Shown here in pieces: positions 27,685 to 37,666 of a stretch of 46,414 nt of DNA; positions within the stretch are counted from its first letter, which is position 1; each line of letters begins with the position of its first letter. Source of the stretch: STC-113 sp964553745. GTDB taxonomy: Bacteria > Patescibacteriota > Gracilibacteria > BD1-5 > UBA2023. The position numbers and the translations under genes are program-made. The notes beneath the pieces are model-generated. The model ran no database searches. It saw nothing but the letters and a program-made list of their open reading frames with translations, and was not told the DNA's origin. Location of the stretch: contig CAZKLD010000015.1 of the NCBI GenBank assembly GCA_964553745.1, forward strand, positions 1 through 46,414, given 5' to 3'.

Positions 27685-29046
27685 TTATCTGTTTAATAGA
27701 TTATCTATTTTATCATTCAGATTTTCTGAATCCTTCAATATCTTCTCTTTTAGATTTTTTTGGAAATTCTCATCTTTTAGCTTGCCTATAATCTCACCAG
27801 ATTCTTTGCTGACCTGTTCGAAATCGACTCATATGATATCCAGCATGTCTGATCAGAATGAGCCAAGCAGATCTTTGAGCTCTTGCGGATCAGTCATCTG
27901 GTTCAAATATCAATCTATATTCTTTTTCAGTATTTCAGAGACTTTTGATGCTTTATCTTTTGTCACTTCGATATAATCATAGATGTTCAGTCTGGCAAAA
28001 TTTTTGAGTAGCGCTTTTTTGTCTGAGTCATCAGTGGTATTTAGGATGATTTCCCTCAGTCCAGATTTATAGACTGCCGTATCATCGTCATTCGGCAAGA
28101 AATGCACTTTCTGATAGAATCTAAGAAGATCTTTGTTAAGGCTCTTCTTTTCCTCTTCGCTCAAGGAAGGAAGCATTTCTTTGACATTTTCTATTCAGGC
28201 AGCACCTCAGTTCAGAAGCGAATCTGACAATGAGGAGAATGCCAAATCCCTCTTGCTTCCAATCTTTGCGCTCATGTAGTCTGCTACCTTAGTTCAGATG
28301 CCCCTTCATTTTACTGATTTTTCAAGCTTTCTCTTCCATTCTAACGCGAGTTCCTGTATATATTCTGAATCCTTCTGCAGGTTTGACTGAATCCAATCCT
28401 TGTCCCAGACTTCGCTAGGAACATTGCTCATGATATTATAGAGATTCTTGGCTCATCCTTGAGTTACATTTGATGTCTTGCTGTTATCGGAGTCTGTCAA
28501 AGTCACATCATGATCAACCGCATGAAGATATCATTCTTCCAAATTCATTTCAAAAACAGTTCATCTCACTGTTGCAGCATAATTTCAATCTTCATATGTC
28601 TCAGTGAAATATGAATTCTTTCAGATGAATTTCACTATATTTGACCAAGTTTTTCACTCTTCCAGATTGAATTTTATCTTGATTGATGAAAGATCGTCAC
28701 TGGCATGAAGCTCGTTTATCTCTATTCATGATTTGGGTCATAGCCTGGTTATGCTTCAATCCGGCCAAAAGACTGTGGCGCTAGAATCTTCGAAAGTCTT
28801 TATCTTGTCTCATTTCTTGAGATCCGCCCTGTCTTTTTCGCTGAGTTTTATAATGCCATCCCTTCTGATGATTGCACTTCATTTCGTTACTAAGATATTC
28901 GGGACAGAAGCTTTATTATCTAAAATAGATGAAGTCAGGCCTGATGAATGAAAATTGGAATATGCGATATAGGCAATTGATGAGATAAGTAGGAATATGA
29001 AGACTGAAATTATATTTTTTTTGAGGATATATATGAATTTGTTCAT
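27685..29046 (-). CDS. FecR-domain membrane protein
   Basis: A 453-residue protein with an N-terminal transmembrane helix (IISVFIFLLISSIAYIAY) followed by a FecR-like domain: ILVTKGSAIIRRDG, LKKGDKIKTFEDSSATVFWPDGSITRLGPKS and ATVRGTVFEMN. The C-terminal 250 residues are helical and unassigned. FecR domains act as envelope sensors or anti-sigma partners; placed immediately before a CHASE2 cyclase, it probably forms part of the same envelope-signalling unit. The stop TAA and the next ATG are separated by a single base. Confidence 0.82.
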
Positions 29047-29132
29047 AAATTTTAAATAAAATTAGATAATTTTAAAATTTTCGTTATGTTAATTGTACAT
29101 TTTTTTTAATGAAAATAAAACTTTTTATTATT

Positions 29133-29543
29133 ATGAGGAAACAATACCAGTATATCCTAGTTTGACTTAGCCTGATAATATTGTACATATTGTATCTTAT
29201 TTTCTCTTTTAAGTATATTGATATACAGAAAGATATTTCGATAGATGACATCGGGAAAGACATTTGAAGAAGAAAAATAACCATAGAAAGCAAAAAAGAT
29301 TACCTGTCATACATTAATACTCTGGCATATAAGGATAAGACTGCAAAATCATCACAGAACAAGAAGAATCCATGAGAAGAGGTTGTGTTCATAGTAACCA
29401 AAGACGAGCTAGAACAATACAAGAAGCTTGATGTGCAAGGGCAGATGAACACAGACAACAGGGATGTGAAGTGACCGACATATTGAATGAGCAATTGGCA
29501 AAAATGGATATATTACATCCTCAAGGATGATATTAGGGATTAG
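29133..29543 (+). CDS. FtsB/DivIC-like septum formation initiator
   Basis: A 136-residue single-pass membrane protein: short N-terminus, transmembrane helix (YILVGLSLIILYILYLIF), a coiled-coil segment (ITIESKKDYLSYINTLAYKD) and the conserved NPGEEVVFIV near the end of the coil, as in FtsB/DivIC (family KPGEx.VV). Likely part of the divisome bridging FtsL and FtsQ. An in-frame ATG at 29109 is an alternative start. Divergent from the FecR-cyclase unit, 86 bases away. Ends TAG. Confidence 0.75.
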
Positions 29544-29606
29544 AGGGTTAGAAGTTAGAATTGAGAATTTAGAGCCTAGAATATTATCGTATAAAGATAA
29601 AAGATT

Positions 29607-29645
29607 AAATTTAAAAAATGCCCGGTGCGGGCATTTTTTAAATTT
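29607..29645. terminator. Perfect hairpin with 18-base arms
   Basis: AAATTTAAAAAATGCCCG pairs with its exact complement around GTG. It sits between the convergent FtsB-like gene and the exported-protein gene and can serve both. Confidence 0.92.
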
Positions 29646-29664
29646 CTTACTTCTGTGTAAACTG

Positions 29665-30723
29665 TTATTTCTTAGTCGAGCAAGCATCTGCGTATTTCTT
29701 GTTGAGGTCTGCATTTTTGGCAAGCTTTGCGATAGTCTTGGCATCGCAGGCAACCACTTTCTCCATCTTATCAAGTCATATCAAGGCCTCGATTTTCTGT
29801 ACTTCTGTGAGTGATTCCGCGTATTTTCAGAGGATGTAGAAGCTCCTGTATCTGATTTTCGCAACATCCAGATTATTCGGGTCAGTCTTTATATATTCCG
29901 TGCTCAGTTTGAGCGCATCCAGAATGCTATTCTTGTTGTAAGCTGATTTTATGGAATCTAGAGTAACATTTTTAGGTGCAGATGAGGATGAGGCTACAGG
30001 CGCGTTTGAAGACGCGGTTGCAGTTGTAGCTTTGGCTGGAGCGGCTGCCGATGAATCTGGCGTTAGGAGTTTTCAGTTATAGGCAGGATTCTTAACCCTG
30101 ATCCTCGTTGCCTTAGCAAAAGGATTCTTGCCTTGTAATGTCTTATAATATCAGCTGTTGTAATCCAATTCGAAGACTCAATCAACATTAAGGTTGAAAT
30201 TCGCGTCATAAGAATATAATATTTTCTTCCTGAAAGCACTTTGTCATGCAGGATTCTTCCCGTCGTCTATCGAGATGAAGAAGCTGTTCGGCTCTATGAA
30301 TTCGAATAATCAGATCGAAGACGATGAATCCATGTCGCTACTTGAGAAAATATCCTGGGCATAAGAATTAACCTTGTCGATGAGCTTATTGTATTTATCT
30401 ACGGAAGACGCCTTAGATGCTACTGGAGCCACTGGCTTTGATGATGCTCATGTTGCCGGGACAAGAGGCGCTGCGACCGCAGGGGCTGAGACAGGAGTTG
30501 CGGCTGGTTTGTTTCAGGTGGAGGCCATGTAGCTTTCTATGACTTTTTTGAGCTTTGCATTTTCATCTTGCAGATTCCTGATGGTCTCAGCATAATTACC
30601 GACGGTCCTCTGAAGGTCCGCAACTACTTGATTTAGCTGATTAACATCTAGTGCAGCGAATGCAGAATAGATAGGCATTAAGGAAAATAGCGCTAAGGCA
30701 GCGATGATTTTTTGTTGTTTCAT
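29665..30723 (-). CDS. Exported protein with coiled coil and Ala/Pro-rich linkers
   Basis: A 352-residue secreted protein. The signal peptide is MKQQKIIAALALFSLMPIYS to AFA; a coiled coil follows (VNQLNQVVADLQRTVGNYAE to LKKVIESY). Two low-complexity linkers rich in Ala, Pro, Ser and Val flank a globular domain of about 110 residues (residues 110-220), and the last 100 residues are helical, resembling tetratricopeptide-type repeats (ALKLSTEYIKTDPNNLDVAKI). Function unknown. It follows rnhB by 15 bases. Confidence 0.82.
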
Positions 30724-30738
30724 ATGAAAAAATTATTA

Positions 30739-31383
30739 TTACAGGCTCGATTGTATAGCTTTTTCCTCTAAAATCAAGGCGTTTTTGATAGGCAGATAGC
30801 TCTTCCTGTGGAGGGGGCAGGTTCATAATGCCTTAAGGGCTTTCTGGTGCTTTTGAGTTCAGTATCAGACATTCGTCTCAAAATGATATCATGGGTGTAT
30901 TTTCGCATAATCTTCCATAATCTTATCTCTTGTGACTTTTGCTATTATCGACGCGGCCTTTATCTCATCTATCTTCGAATCTCACTTGATGATATACTTG
31001 ACGGGAAGATCGTTTCTGTCGAATTCATAATTATCCCTTCAGTCTATCTTTATCCTTACAGATTTCAGGTCTGATATCTTTGACTTCACTTCATCGAGGG
31101 CCAGTTGCATTGCTTGCTTGTTTGCATTTCTGATGCCGACTTCATCTATGATCTCATTCCCGATCACTCAGATTCAGCAGATGCAAAGTCATTTCTTTTC
31201 AAGGGTTCTGATATCCTTGGATAGTTTGCTGCGTTTTATCTTAGTCAGATTCTTTGAATCATCGAGCTCTTCGAGAATCTTCAATTTCGGCTTGTCGGAG
31301 GTGCGGAAAAATACCGCTCATGCAACGACAGGACCCGCCCAGGGTCATCTTCAAACCTCATCTATCCCTATTATTCCCCGCAT
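30739..31383 (-). CDS. rnhB: Ribonuclease HII
   Basis: A 214-residue RNase HII that removes ribonucleotides and RNA-DNA hybrids. Seen: MRGIIGIDEVGRGPWAGPVV (catalytic Asp-Glu), ELDDSKNLTK, VRIKIDGRDNY, KGDSKIDEIKAASIIAKVTRD (catalytic Asp) and the ending HPGYHFETNVGYGTQKHQ..ALGTCPLHRKSY. Nearly all conserved glycines are TGA. First gene of a two-gene operon with the exported protein. Confidence 0.96.
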
Positions 31384-31492
31384 TTTCAAATATAATTTGA
31401 CGAAAGTAATACTCTCGATAATATATAGAAAATTTTGAAAATTAAAAGCTTAAGTTTTTTATCGATATTTCATATCCTTTAAACATAGACGA

Positions 31493-32041
31493 ATGAAAGA
31501 CTACATAAAAGAATTCAGGAAACAAAAAGTGAAAAAGAATGTCCTTCTCATACTCTCATCCCTTGCTTTCGCTTTTGTCATAAATGGATTCTTGTTTTGG
31601 ACTCCAACAGGAAACAAGCTTCAGACTTCTGTAAAGAACTATTGAGTTGAGAAAACAGACAAAAAAGCGACTTCTGACATCTACCTAGAAAGAGCCGGAA
31701 CTGGGACTTGAGCGGACTTGCTGGACATTAAAATAGGTTCTGACCTAAAAAAAGTATCTGAAATAAAATTCTCTATCGTAAGCGATCCTCAGGGATTGAC
31801 TATAAATGACATCGTAACATATAACAAGGATATTGAGCTTATCAAACAATCAAATGTGCCATGATATTATATGGTCGTAATAAAATTGATCAAGACTCAA
31901 GATATTGCAACTGGAACAAGTGTCTGAAGAATCATCTTCACAAAATCAGGCGAGTCTGCAACATCTGTGAATCTGGTGGAAACAAGCTTCAAGAGCGAAT
32001 GAACAGACTTTGAGCTGCAGAATAGCTGAGTCCAATTCTAA
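31493..32041 (+). CDS. Membrane-anchored hypothetical protein, 182 aa
   Basis: Not recognised. A basic N-terminus and transmembrane helix (VLLILSSLAFAFVINGFLFW) lead to an extracytoplasmic domain of about 140 residues that is beta-rich (DIYLERAGTGTGADLLDIKI, KKVSEIKFSIVSD, SVGRIIFTKSGES). The beta pattern recalls cohesin-like folds, but the match is weak. A monocistronic unit ending in a strong terminator. Confidence 0.75.
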
Positions 32042-32058
32042 TGGAAAATCAATAATAG

Positions 32059-32086
32059 AAAAATCTCCCGATTTCGGGAGATTTTT
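32059..32086. terminator. Hairpin terminator
   Basis: AAAAATCTCCCGA and TCGGGAGATTTTT around TT, followed by T residues. Shared by the convergent genes at 31493-32041 and 32094-32732. Confidence 0.92.
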
Positions 32087-32093
32087 TTCCTGT

Positions 32094-32732
32094 TTAAAAA
32101 TATATCTTGATATCTCCCAAAACCTTGCTCTCCATATGTCATGGGTAGATTACAGTTTCAGGGGGAAGCTCGAATAATCTTGCAAGGCTGGTTTTCATCT
32201 CTTCAAGATTTCAGGTCGGCAGGTCTGTGCGTCAATATGCATCAGAGAACATGGTGTCTCAGGTGAAGCATATTTCAAGCTCTTCGATATAGAAGCATGT
32301 GCTTCAGATAGTATGTCCTGGGGTGTGGATAATCTTGACTCAATCGATTATATCTCAATCATTGAAAGTCTTGATGTTGGCGAAATATTTCTTATTCAGC
32401 AAAAAATCTTCTTTATATAATTCGGAAAGATTATACTCGCTTTTCTCCAGGAATATTTTTTCTTTTTGGTGAATATGGCAAACCATTTTCGGGAAAATCT
32501 CGAGCAACTTCTCGAGTCTCGCTATGTGGTCGATGTGTCAATGTGTCAGGAACAGATTATGGATTTCGCCTGATTTGTCTTTCAGGGCATCTGTCAATTT
32601 TTCATAATCCAAGTATCCTGCGTCGATTATATTGTTCTTGTTCCTGTAAGAGAAAAGGAAGGAGTTTCATGCTTGTCATGAGAGAGATCTTATATTTGTC
32701 ACTTCTGTTTGTATTTTTGTCTGCGTTGACAT
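32094..32732 (-). CDS. Metallo-beta-lactamase-fold hydrolase
   Basis: A 212-residue MBL-fold enzyme of the glyoxalase II-like group. Metal-binding motifs in order: LTHGHIDHIARLEKL (HxHxDH), HTPGHTIGSTCFY, CFTGDTMFSDAYGRTDLP and IYPGHMES. The substrate is not defined; relatives hydrolyse thioesters or other small molecules. The Gly of THGH and two others are TGA. Last gene of a four-gene minus-strand operon (VOC, SRPBCC, Cdd1-like, MBL). Confidence 0.92.
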
Positions 32733-32757
32733 GGGGATTTATAAAAATTCAATTAAA

Positions 32758-33027
32758 TTATTTTCCGTCTTTCCAGTACCACCACTTCAGTTTTTCGGCT
32801 TCCAGAGTGTGGCTCGAAGCTACATATACCGCAAGACGGAGCACGTAAAGCATGCATCTGTCGACATAATATCATTGTTTTTCGCACATTTCAAGATAAA
32901 GTTTTTCAGGATTCCTATCTTTCAGATCCGAAACCTTCATGATTCCTATATCTATGAGATCTTTGGCTACAGCGTTTCATACTCAAGGAATCTTCTTGAG
33001 CTCTTTCACTATTTGTTCGTTGGACAT
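32758..33027 (-). CDS. Cdd1-like helix-hairpin-helix protein
   Basis: An 89-residue protein of the family named for the pathogenicity-locus protein Cdd1. LKKIPGVGNAVAKDLIDIGI is a helix-hairpin-helix DNA-binding motif; the rest matches the family pattern VSDLKDRNPEKLYLEMC, DRCMLYVLRLAVYVAS and KLKWWYWKD. Function in the cell is not known. 18 bases after the SRPBCC gene, 25 before the MBL gene. Confidence 0.88.
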
Positions 33028-33045
33028 ATTGCAATCTGTTAAGAA

Positions 33046-33513
33046 TTATTTTAAGCTCCTTTCCAGTTTATCGAAAGATGAGTTCCATGATAGGATCGTA
33101 TTATCATGCATGCTATCAGGAATTCATTCGTGGGTCAATATCAATTGTGTCTTATCGTCTCAATTGTCTCGCAGCCTGACAGTAATTATCGTTTCTGCCG
33201 GGTAGTCATCAGGCATATCATAATAAGTTGCAGACACAATATTTCACTTTTCATCGGCAAAAGCATCCTCATACACCAGCTTCTCGTTATCGATAATCTC
33301 ATTATAAGTTCCTGTGCTCCAATAATCGACTCATTCTGGAGATCGCATGCAATATAGAAACCTTCATCACACTTGAACATCCATGGAGATGTAGGGTGCC
33401 GTATAGGATTCTGGTCACCACCATTTTTTAACATTTAAGGGATTTGTCCATGCCTGCCACACACTCTTGCGGGGCGCATTGAAATCTCGGACTATGCTGA
33501 ATTCATTTCACAT
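33046..33513 (-). CDS. SRPBCC/AHSA1-family protein
   Basis: A 155-residue START-like (AHSA1) domain protein. It opens MGNEFSIVRDFNAPRKSVWQAWTNP and continues VKKWWGPESYTAPYISMDVQVGG, the standard AHSA1 beginning (F.AP...VW.AWTdPe.l..WWGP). The frame exists only when TGA is Gly (second codon, WWGP and others); a longer-looking open frame in another phase at 33186-33434 is a shadow. Likely binds a hydrophobic ligand. Confidence 0.92.
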
Positions 33514-33542
33514 AATTTTGAATTTTAGAAATATAGTCAATT

Positions 33543-33968
33543 TTATTTCGGATAAGCGTAGCTTACCATCCAATTTATTCAGAATCTATCCTTGAGCATT
33601 CAGAAGTATTCTCCCCAGAATTGATCTTGCATTGCCATTTCAACATTTCATCATGCTGAAAGTCATGAGAATACCTTATCCGCTTCTTCTTTTGTGTCTG
33701 CTTCTAAAGCCAGATAAAAATTGTTTCCTCAGATTAGTTTCATTCACATGGATTCTAGCGCATCTGTGGCCATAAGAACATTGGACTTTCATATCGGGAG
33801 CGAAACATGCATCAGCTTCTCTTTGTCGGAATCAGACAGTTTTTCGCCTTCTGGCGTATCTTTGAACCTCTGCAACATCATGAATTCTCATCAGAAAATG
33901 CTTTTATAAAAATTAAAAGCCTCTTCAGCGTTGCCGTCGAAGTTCAGATATGGGTTTACGGATTTCAT
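33543..33968 (-). CDS. VOC-family (PhnB/glyoxalase-like) protein
   Basis: A 141-residue vicinal-oxygen-chelate protein of the PhnB-like group: MKSVNPYLNFDGNAEEAFNFYKSIFGGEF, HVSLPIGKSNVLMATD, and the ending EYFGMLKDRFGINWMVSY, which is diagnostic for this group. Probably binds a small ligand; catalysis uncertain. First gene of the operon with SRPBCC, Cdd1-like and MBL genes. VOC and AHSA1 genes are often neighbours in other bacteria. Confidence 0.92.
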
Positions 33969-34071
33969 ATTTTTTAGAATTAATTGCTAAGATCGGGGTA
34001 ACTTGAAACTTAGTATTATATCTGCAAATGACTTTTTTCCCAAAAGATAAAGTGTGAATTCAAAGTGAATC

Positions 34072-34737
34072 TTATGTGAAATTCATGTGGATTTTCTTAT
34101 TGAAACCTTTTGCATTGATTAAGGGGACAAAGGTGAATCATGGATATTCCTTCTTTTCGAAAACGCCTTCTCAAATTTTGGCTATTTTCCAGATCGAATA
34201 GTGTATGGGCATCACGAGGATGCCTCAGACATTAAGCTGTGAAAGCAAGCTGTCGTCAAACTCATCTCAAGAAGCTGAAACAAGTATCCTGTCAAATTTC
34301 TTTCAAGGAATTCATAATGCAGGCAGGGCTTGCATGATTCTGGCGTTCTTGAAGTGAAATTTTTTCAGATTCTCTTGTCCGAGATCTACTAGATCGGGAA
34401 TTATTTCCAGTCATATCACAAATCATCTTTGTCAGCAGAGATGTGCGAGAAGGGCAGTCGTCCATCATGACCCGGATCAGATGTCTAGGATATGATTTCA
34501 TTTCCTAACATCAAGAAGTTCAAGCATGAAAGCGACAGTATACGGCTGTGATATAGTCTGTCAGAATCAGATCGGAATCGGGATGTCATCATAGGCTGAA
34601 AGCGCGTATTCTTCGGGGATGAAGAATCGCCTATCCACAGCCTTGAAAGCTTTCAGGGCTGTGGATTTTTCTGGTATTCATAAAGCTATAAGCTCATCTA
34701 GAAGTGAGCTTAAATCTAATCTCATAAATCGGGACAT
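34072..34737 (-). CDS. pcm: Protein-L-isoaspartate O-methyltransferase family
   Basis: A 221-residue SAM-dependent methyltransferase repairing isoaspartyl residues. Seen: AFKAVDRRFFIPEEY, the substrate-side GFGQTISQPYTVAFMLELL, the SAM motif HILDIGSGSGWTTALLAH, and IPGKKFDRILVSASGDE with VGGILVMPI. Most motif glycines are TGA. Its ATG overlaps the stop of the preceding 94-aa gene by one base (TAATG), implying coupled translation. Confidence 0.92.
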
Positions 34738-35021
34738 TATCTAAGAAGCTTGTTTGTTTTTTCGAATATCTTGTCTAGTTCCTTTTCGGTTTCCTTAATC
34801 CACTTTTTCTCTCATAAGAGCTCCGCATCTTCAAAGAATGATCGGAGATCGAATAATGACCTCGGCCATTTGAAATCTCATACTTTCAATTCGTTGAATT
34901 CTTTTAACGAAGGATTCATCTCAATAAATTCATTGAAGCTTTTCTCGTTGTCGAACTCTTTCGATAATTCTTCCTTCTTTCAGTTTACATTTTTGTAAAC
35001 ATAAATCCTGCCTTTGAACAT
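34737..35021 (-). CDS. Hypothetical protein, 94 aa, coupled to pcm
   Basis: Not recognised. Small, soluble and charged: MFKGRIYVYKNVNGKKEELS, then FDNEKSFNEFIEMNPSLKEF and a C-terminal helix KKWIKETEKELDKIFEKTNK. Three in-frame TGA read as Gly. The stop overlaps the pcm start. It could be an independent small protein; nothing links it to repair. Confidence 0.75.
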
Positions 35022-35132
35022 AGTAGTTCGTTAAAAATAAAGTAGAATATATAATATACATCAAATTTTTTATTTGCAATAGCGCTCCGGTGAAGAATTT
35101 ATGGTACAATTCTGAATCAGGCGTGAAGAAAA

Positions 35133-35163
35133 AAACCCCCCTCCAGAGTCTGGGGGGGGGTTT
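35133..35163 (-). terminator. C/G-rich hairpin terminator
   Basis: AAACCCCCC-T-CCAG pairs with CTGG-G-GGGGGTTT around AGT. On the minus strand it is followed by seven T, so it ends the HAD-SemiSWEET-HIT operon. Confidence 0.85.
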
Positions 35164-35223
35164 GGTAATTCATTAAGAAAATCAGATATTTTATTAATCG
35201 ATGACTCTGGGGATGGGAAAGCA

Positions 35224-35724
35224 TTAATAATTAATCTTCCTGAGTTCTTCCGAAAGTCTCTTTATAACTTCATCGTCTGCACGCGGTCAATCTGTTGAAA
35301 TTATATATCATTCATATTTATCCGACCAATCTGATCTATTGCTGAGATATTGCCTCCAGATTCATTTTTTCATGTGTCATGTTCCGTGCATCGGAGTCAG
35401 TTTGATGTGGGCATGATCAACTCATGTTCATTCCATTATCAGTCATACTCTTCCTACATCTTCGAAATGCGACAATAGAATGTTCGACACTTCTTTCGCT
35501 GCTAATATGAATCTCTGCAAGACATCATCAGGAAGCGAGAGAACGTCACTTCAGTAGTGGCTTTTGGGAATTATTACAGTATGTCATAGCACACTTGGGA
35601 ATATTGTAAGAAAAGCCATGAATTCTTCATTTTCCCAGAATATCCCTGGAGTTGCGATGCTTCAATTCGCTATTTCGCAAAATAGACAGTCTCATTTCTC
35701 AGTTGTTGAATCATATAGGGCCAT
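35224..35724 (-). CDS. HIT-family hydrolase
   Basis: A 166-residue histidine-triad protein. CLFCEIANGS gives the N-terminal zinc-type CxxC, GHTVIIPKSHYG the conserved strand, and GVDHAHIKLTPMHG the histidine triad. Members hydrolyse nucleotide-linked phosphoramidates or dinucleoside polyphosphates. Third gene of the HAD-SemiSWEET-HIT operon, 10 bases after SemiSWEET. About twelve TGA glycines. Confidence 0.93.
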
Positions 35725-35734
35725 ATTTAATATA

Positions 35735-36013
35735 TTATGTTATATTTGCCTTATTCATTTTTTCATATCTGATCTTAAGTCAGAACTGGAGGAGTCAGAT
35801 TATTAGCGCTATGAAATTGCATAGCATGAGCGGGAATGACTTTATCAGATATCAATATACGAGCCATAGGAAACAATTAAGCACGTACATGAGAACCATT
35901 CACCAAGATACATCCTTCATGCTTTTTGATTTGAAAGATTTCACGAGCTGGGGCAACATAAGAAGAGTTCATACTGCAGTTGCCAAGTATCAGATTATAT
36001 CAGTCGGAGTCAT
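35735..36013 (-). CDS. SemiSWEET-type small-molecule transporter
   Basis: A 92-residue three-helix membrane protein of the SemiSWEET (MtN3/saliva) family: IIGYLATAVGTLLMLPQLVKSF (PQ-loop Pro-Gln), SKSMKDVSWGMVLMY, and CFLWLVYGYLIKSFPLMLCN. Dimers carry sugars or similar solutes across the membrane. A 158-residue open frame on the plus strand here (35652-36128) is its shadow. It starts 2 bases after the HAD gene's stop. Confidence 0.93.
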
Positions 36014-36015
36014 TG

Positions 36016-36687
36016 CTATGATTTTAAAATTAAAATATCTTCCATTTCCTTTAGCGATTCTATTTCAAAATCGCATAAATCCGGATTTTGCCTTTGTTTT
36101 TTGTTATAGTTTAGCCATATCGTCTTAGCTCATGATCTGTGTCATCATTCGACATCTGACCAACCGTCTCACACTACATATCTCAATTCAGATATTCAGA
36201 ATATCTTTTCCAGCTTATCGAATGACGAGAGGAATACATCAGGATTAGGCTTCTTATTCATTACCTCATTTGCGCTTGTGCTGGCCATTATGATATTTTC
36301 AAGCCCGAAATGCACGATGAACTTGTCTATGAATTCTCGACATGCTCATGAGGAGATTCAGATCCTATACCCGTTTTCAAGCAAGAGTTCCAATGATTCC
36401 CTGGCATGAGGCATTAGCTCTATTTCTCACTTTTCAAGAAGCGATATCACCGTCTCATCTTTGCGGCTGACGAAATCTTCCAGTTCTTCTTTTGTGTGTG
36501 CGATATTTTCCTCAGACAGAAGTTCTCATATCCATTCCTGAGGAGTTCTTCAGGCATACTTTTTTCAGATTGAACTTGGCTCTATGTCGATTCATTTAGA
36601 CTTCAAGAAGTCGGATTCGACTTTTTCGTGTATCTTTTGCGTATCTGACAGTGTTCAGTCGAGATCGAATACTATGTGTTTTTGCAT
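36016..36687 (-). CDS. HAD-superfamily phosphatase
   Basis: A 223-residue HAD hydrolase, phosphoglycolate-phosphatase-like. Motif I is FDLDGTLSDT with the nucleophilic Asp; motif II IGISSGACREF; motif III NKKPNPDVF; motif IV VVGDGWSDVEGGHRSGAKTI. The Gly in DGT and others are TGA. First gene of the operon with SemiSWEET and HIT; a sugar-phosphate or related substrate is a reasonable guess from the transporter next door. Ends TAG. Confidence 0.93.
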
Positions 36688-36837
36688 TTAAAGCAGATAT
36701 TCAATATAATCATTCGCACTATATTGCTTATCCTTACTTTTGCAAATTATCTTAATTGCTGTGCGCTGAAAATCCAGAAAATATCATTTACTAAATAAGG
36801 AGGATGGATGTGATGTTTTTTGGAGGTATGCAATAGG

Positions 36838-37656
36838 TTAATTATTTGAAGATTCCTGATTTAAATTTAAAAACTTGTTCAATCAGCTAAGATAAAGGCT
36901 GTATGATTCTGAGAATCAGCCGTTATGCGAGCCTTTTGTTTCCAAGAATGCTTTTTTTAAGCTGATTTTTGCATAAAGCCTCTGTCAGTTCGAGTAGCTT
37001 ATTATCTCATCCTCAGGGCTATGGATTACATATATGGGAGAGTGGATATTGGATATTTTCTCATCGCTCCGAAAATGGAATCGCAGTAGAAGCCAAGTCG
37101 GTAAAAATGCATAGTTCTTACTTGCCATCTCATCCATCGAATAGAATGATGATTCTATTATTGTCGCATAAACATGCTTGTTCTGTGCTAGATTTATAGC
37201 AACAGCTCATCCTAATGATTGTCCCCAGATTATGATATTTCTTGATGGAACTCCTGATTTTACAACATATTCATAAGCAGCTTCAGCATCGTCATAAATA
37301 TCTTGCTCTTTCAATAACTCTCCTTCGCTCTTTCAATAACCGCGATAATCAACCATAAGGGCATTCACTCACAGTCAATCGAATATCTTTAATCTTCATT
37401 CGTTATATCCGATATTTCACCCATTTCCATGTAAGAATATTATAGTCTTATCGCTCTTGTTATCTAGAAACCATGCATTAAGCCTTATATCCTCTTTTGT
37501 CTTTATGTGCAGTTCTTTAAGGTTTTTGTATTCAGGAATCACTGATATTTCTTTTGAAGGGAAAAAAATCAAGTCTTTTTGAATATAGAAAACGAATATG
37601 CACAATATTACATACGCTATCGCAAAGGCAATTAATATCTTTGGGACTATATTCAT
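36838..37656 (-). CDS. Membrane-anchored alpha/beta hydrolase
   Basis: A 272-residue hydrolase of the BEM46-like group. An N-terminal transmembrane helix (ILIAFAIAYVILCIFVFYI) is followed by the oxyanion segment TIIFLHGNGGNIG, DYRGYGKSEGE, nucleophile elbow IIWGQSLGGAVAI (Ser), Asp/Glu around SPEDEIISYSNG and His in KGSHNGGF. Likely an esterase or lipase facing the cell exterior. Starts 10 bases after the lectin-like gene. The 150 bases between its stop and the HAD gene hold no gene. Confidence 0.9.
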
Positions 37657-37666
37657 TGTGAAGAAT

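Noticed and set aside
33186..33434. An 82-codon minus-strand frame
   Set aside because: Wrong phase; the AHSA1 pattern AWTNP...WWGP is in another frame that needs TGA as Gly.
36054..36074. Inverted repeat GCGATT/AATCGC as an operator before SemiSWEET
   Set aside because: It lies inside the coding sequence of the HAD gene, so chance is more likely.
35652..36128. A 158-codon plus-strand frame
   Set aside because: It is antisense to SemiSWEET and the end of the HAD gene, both of which have clear family motifs with TGA as Gly.
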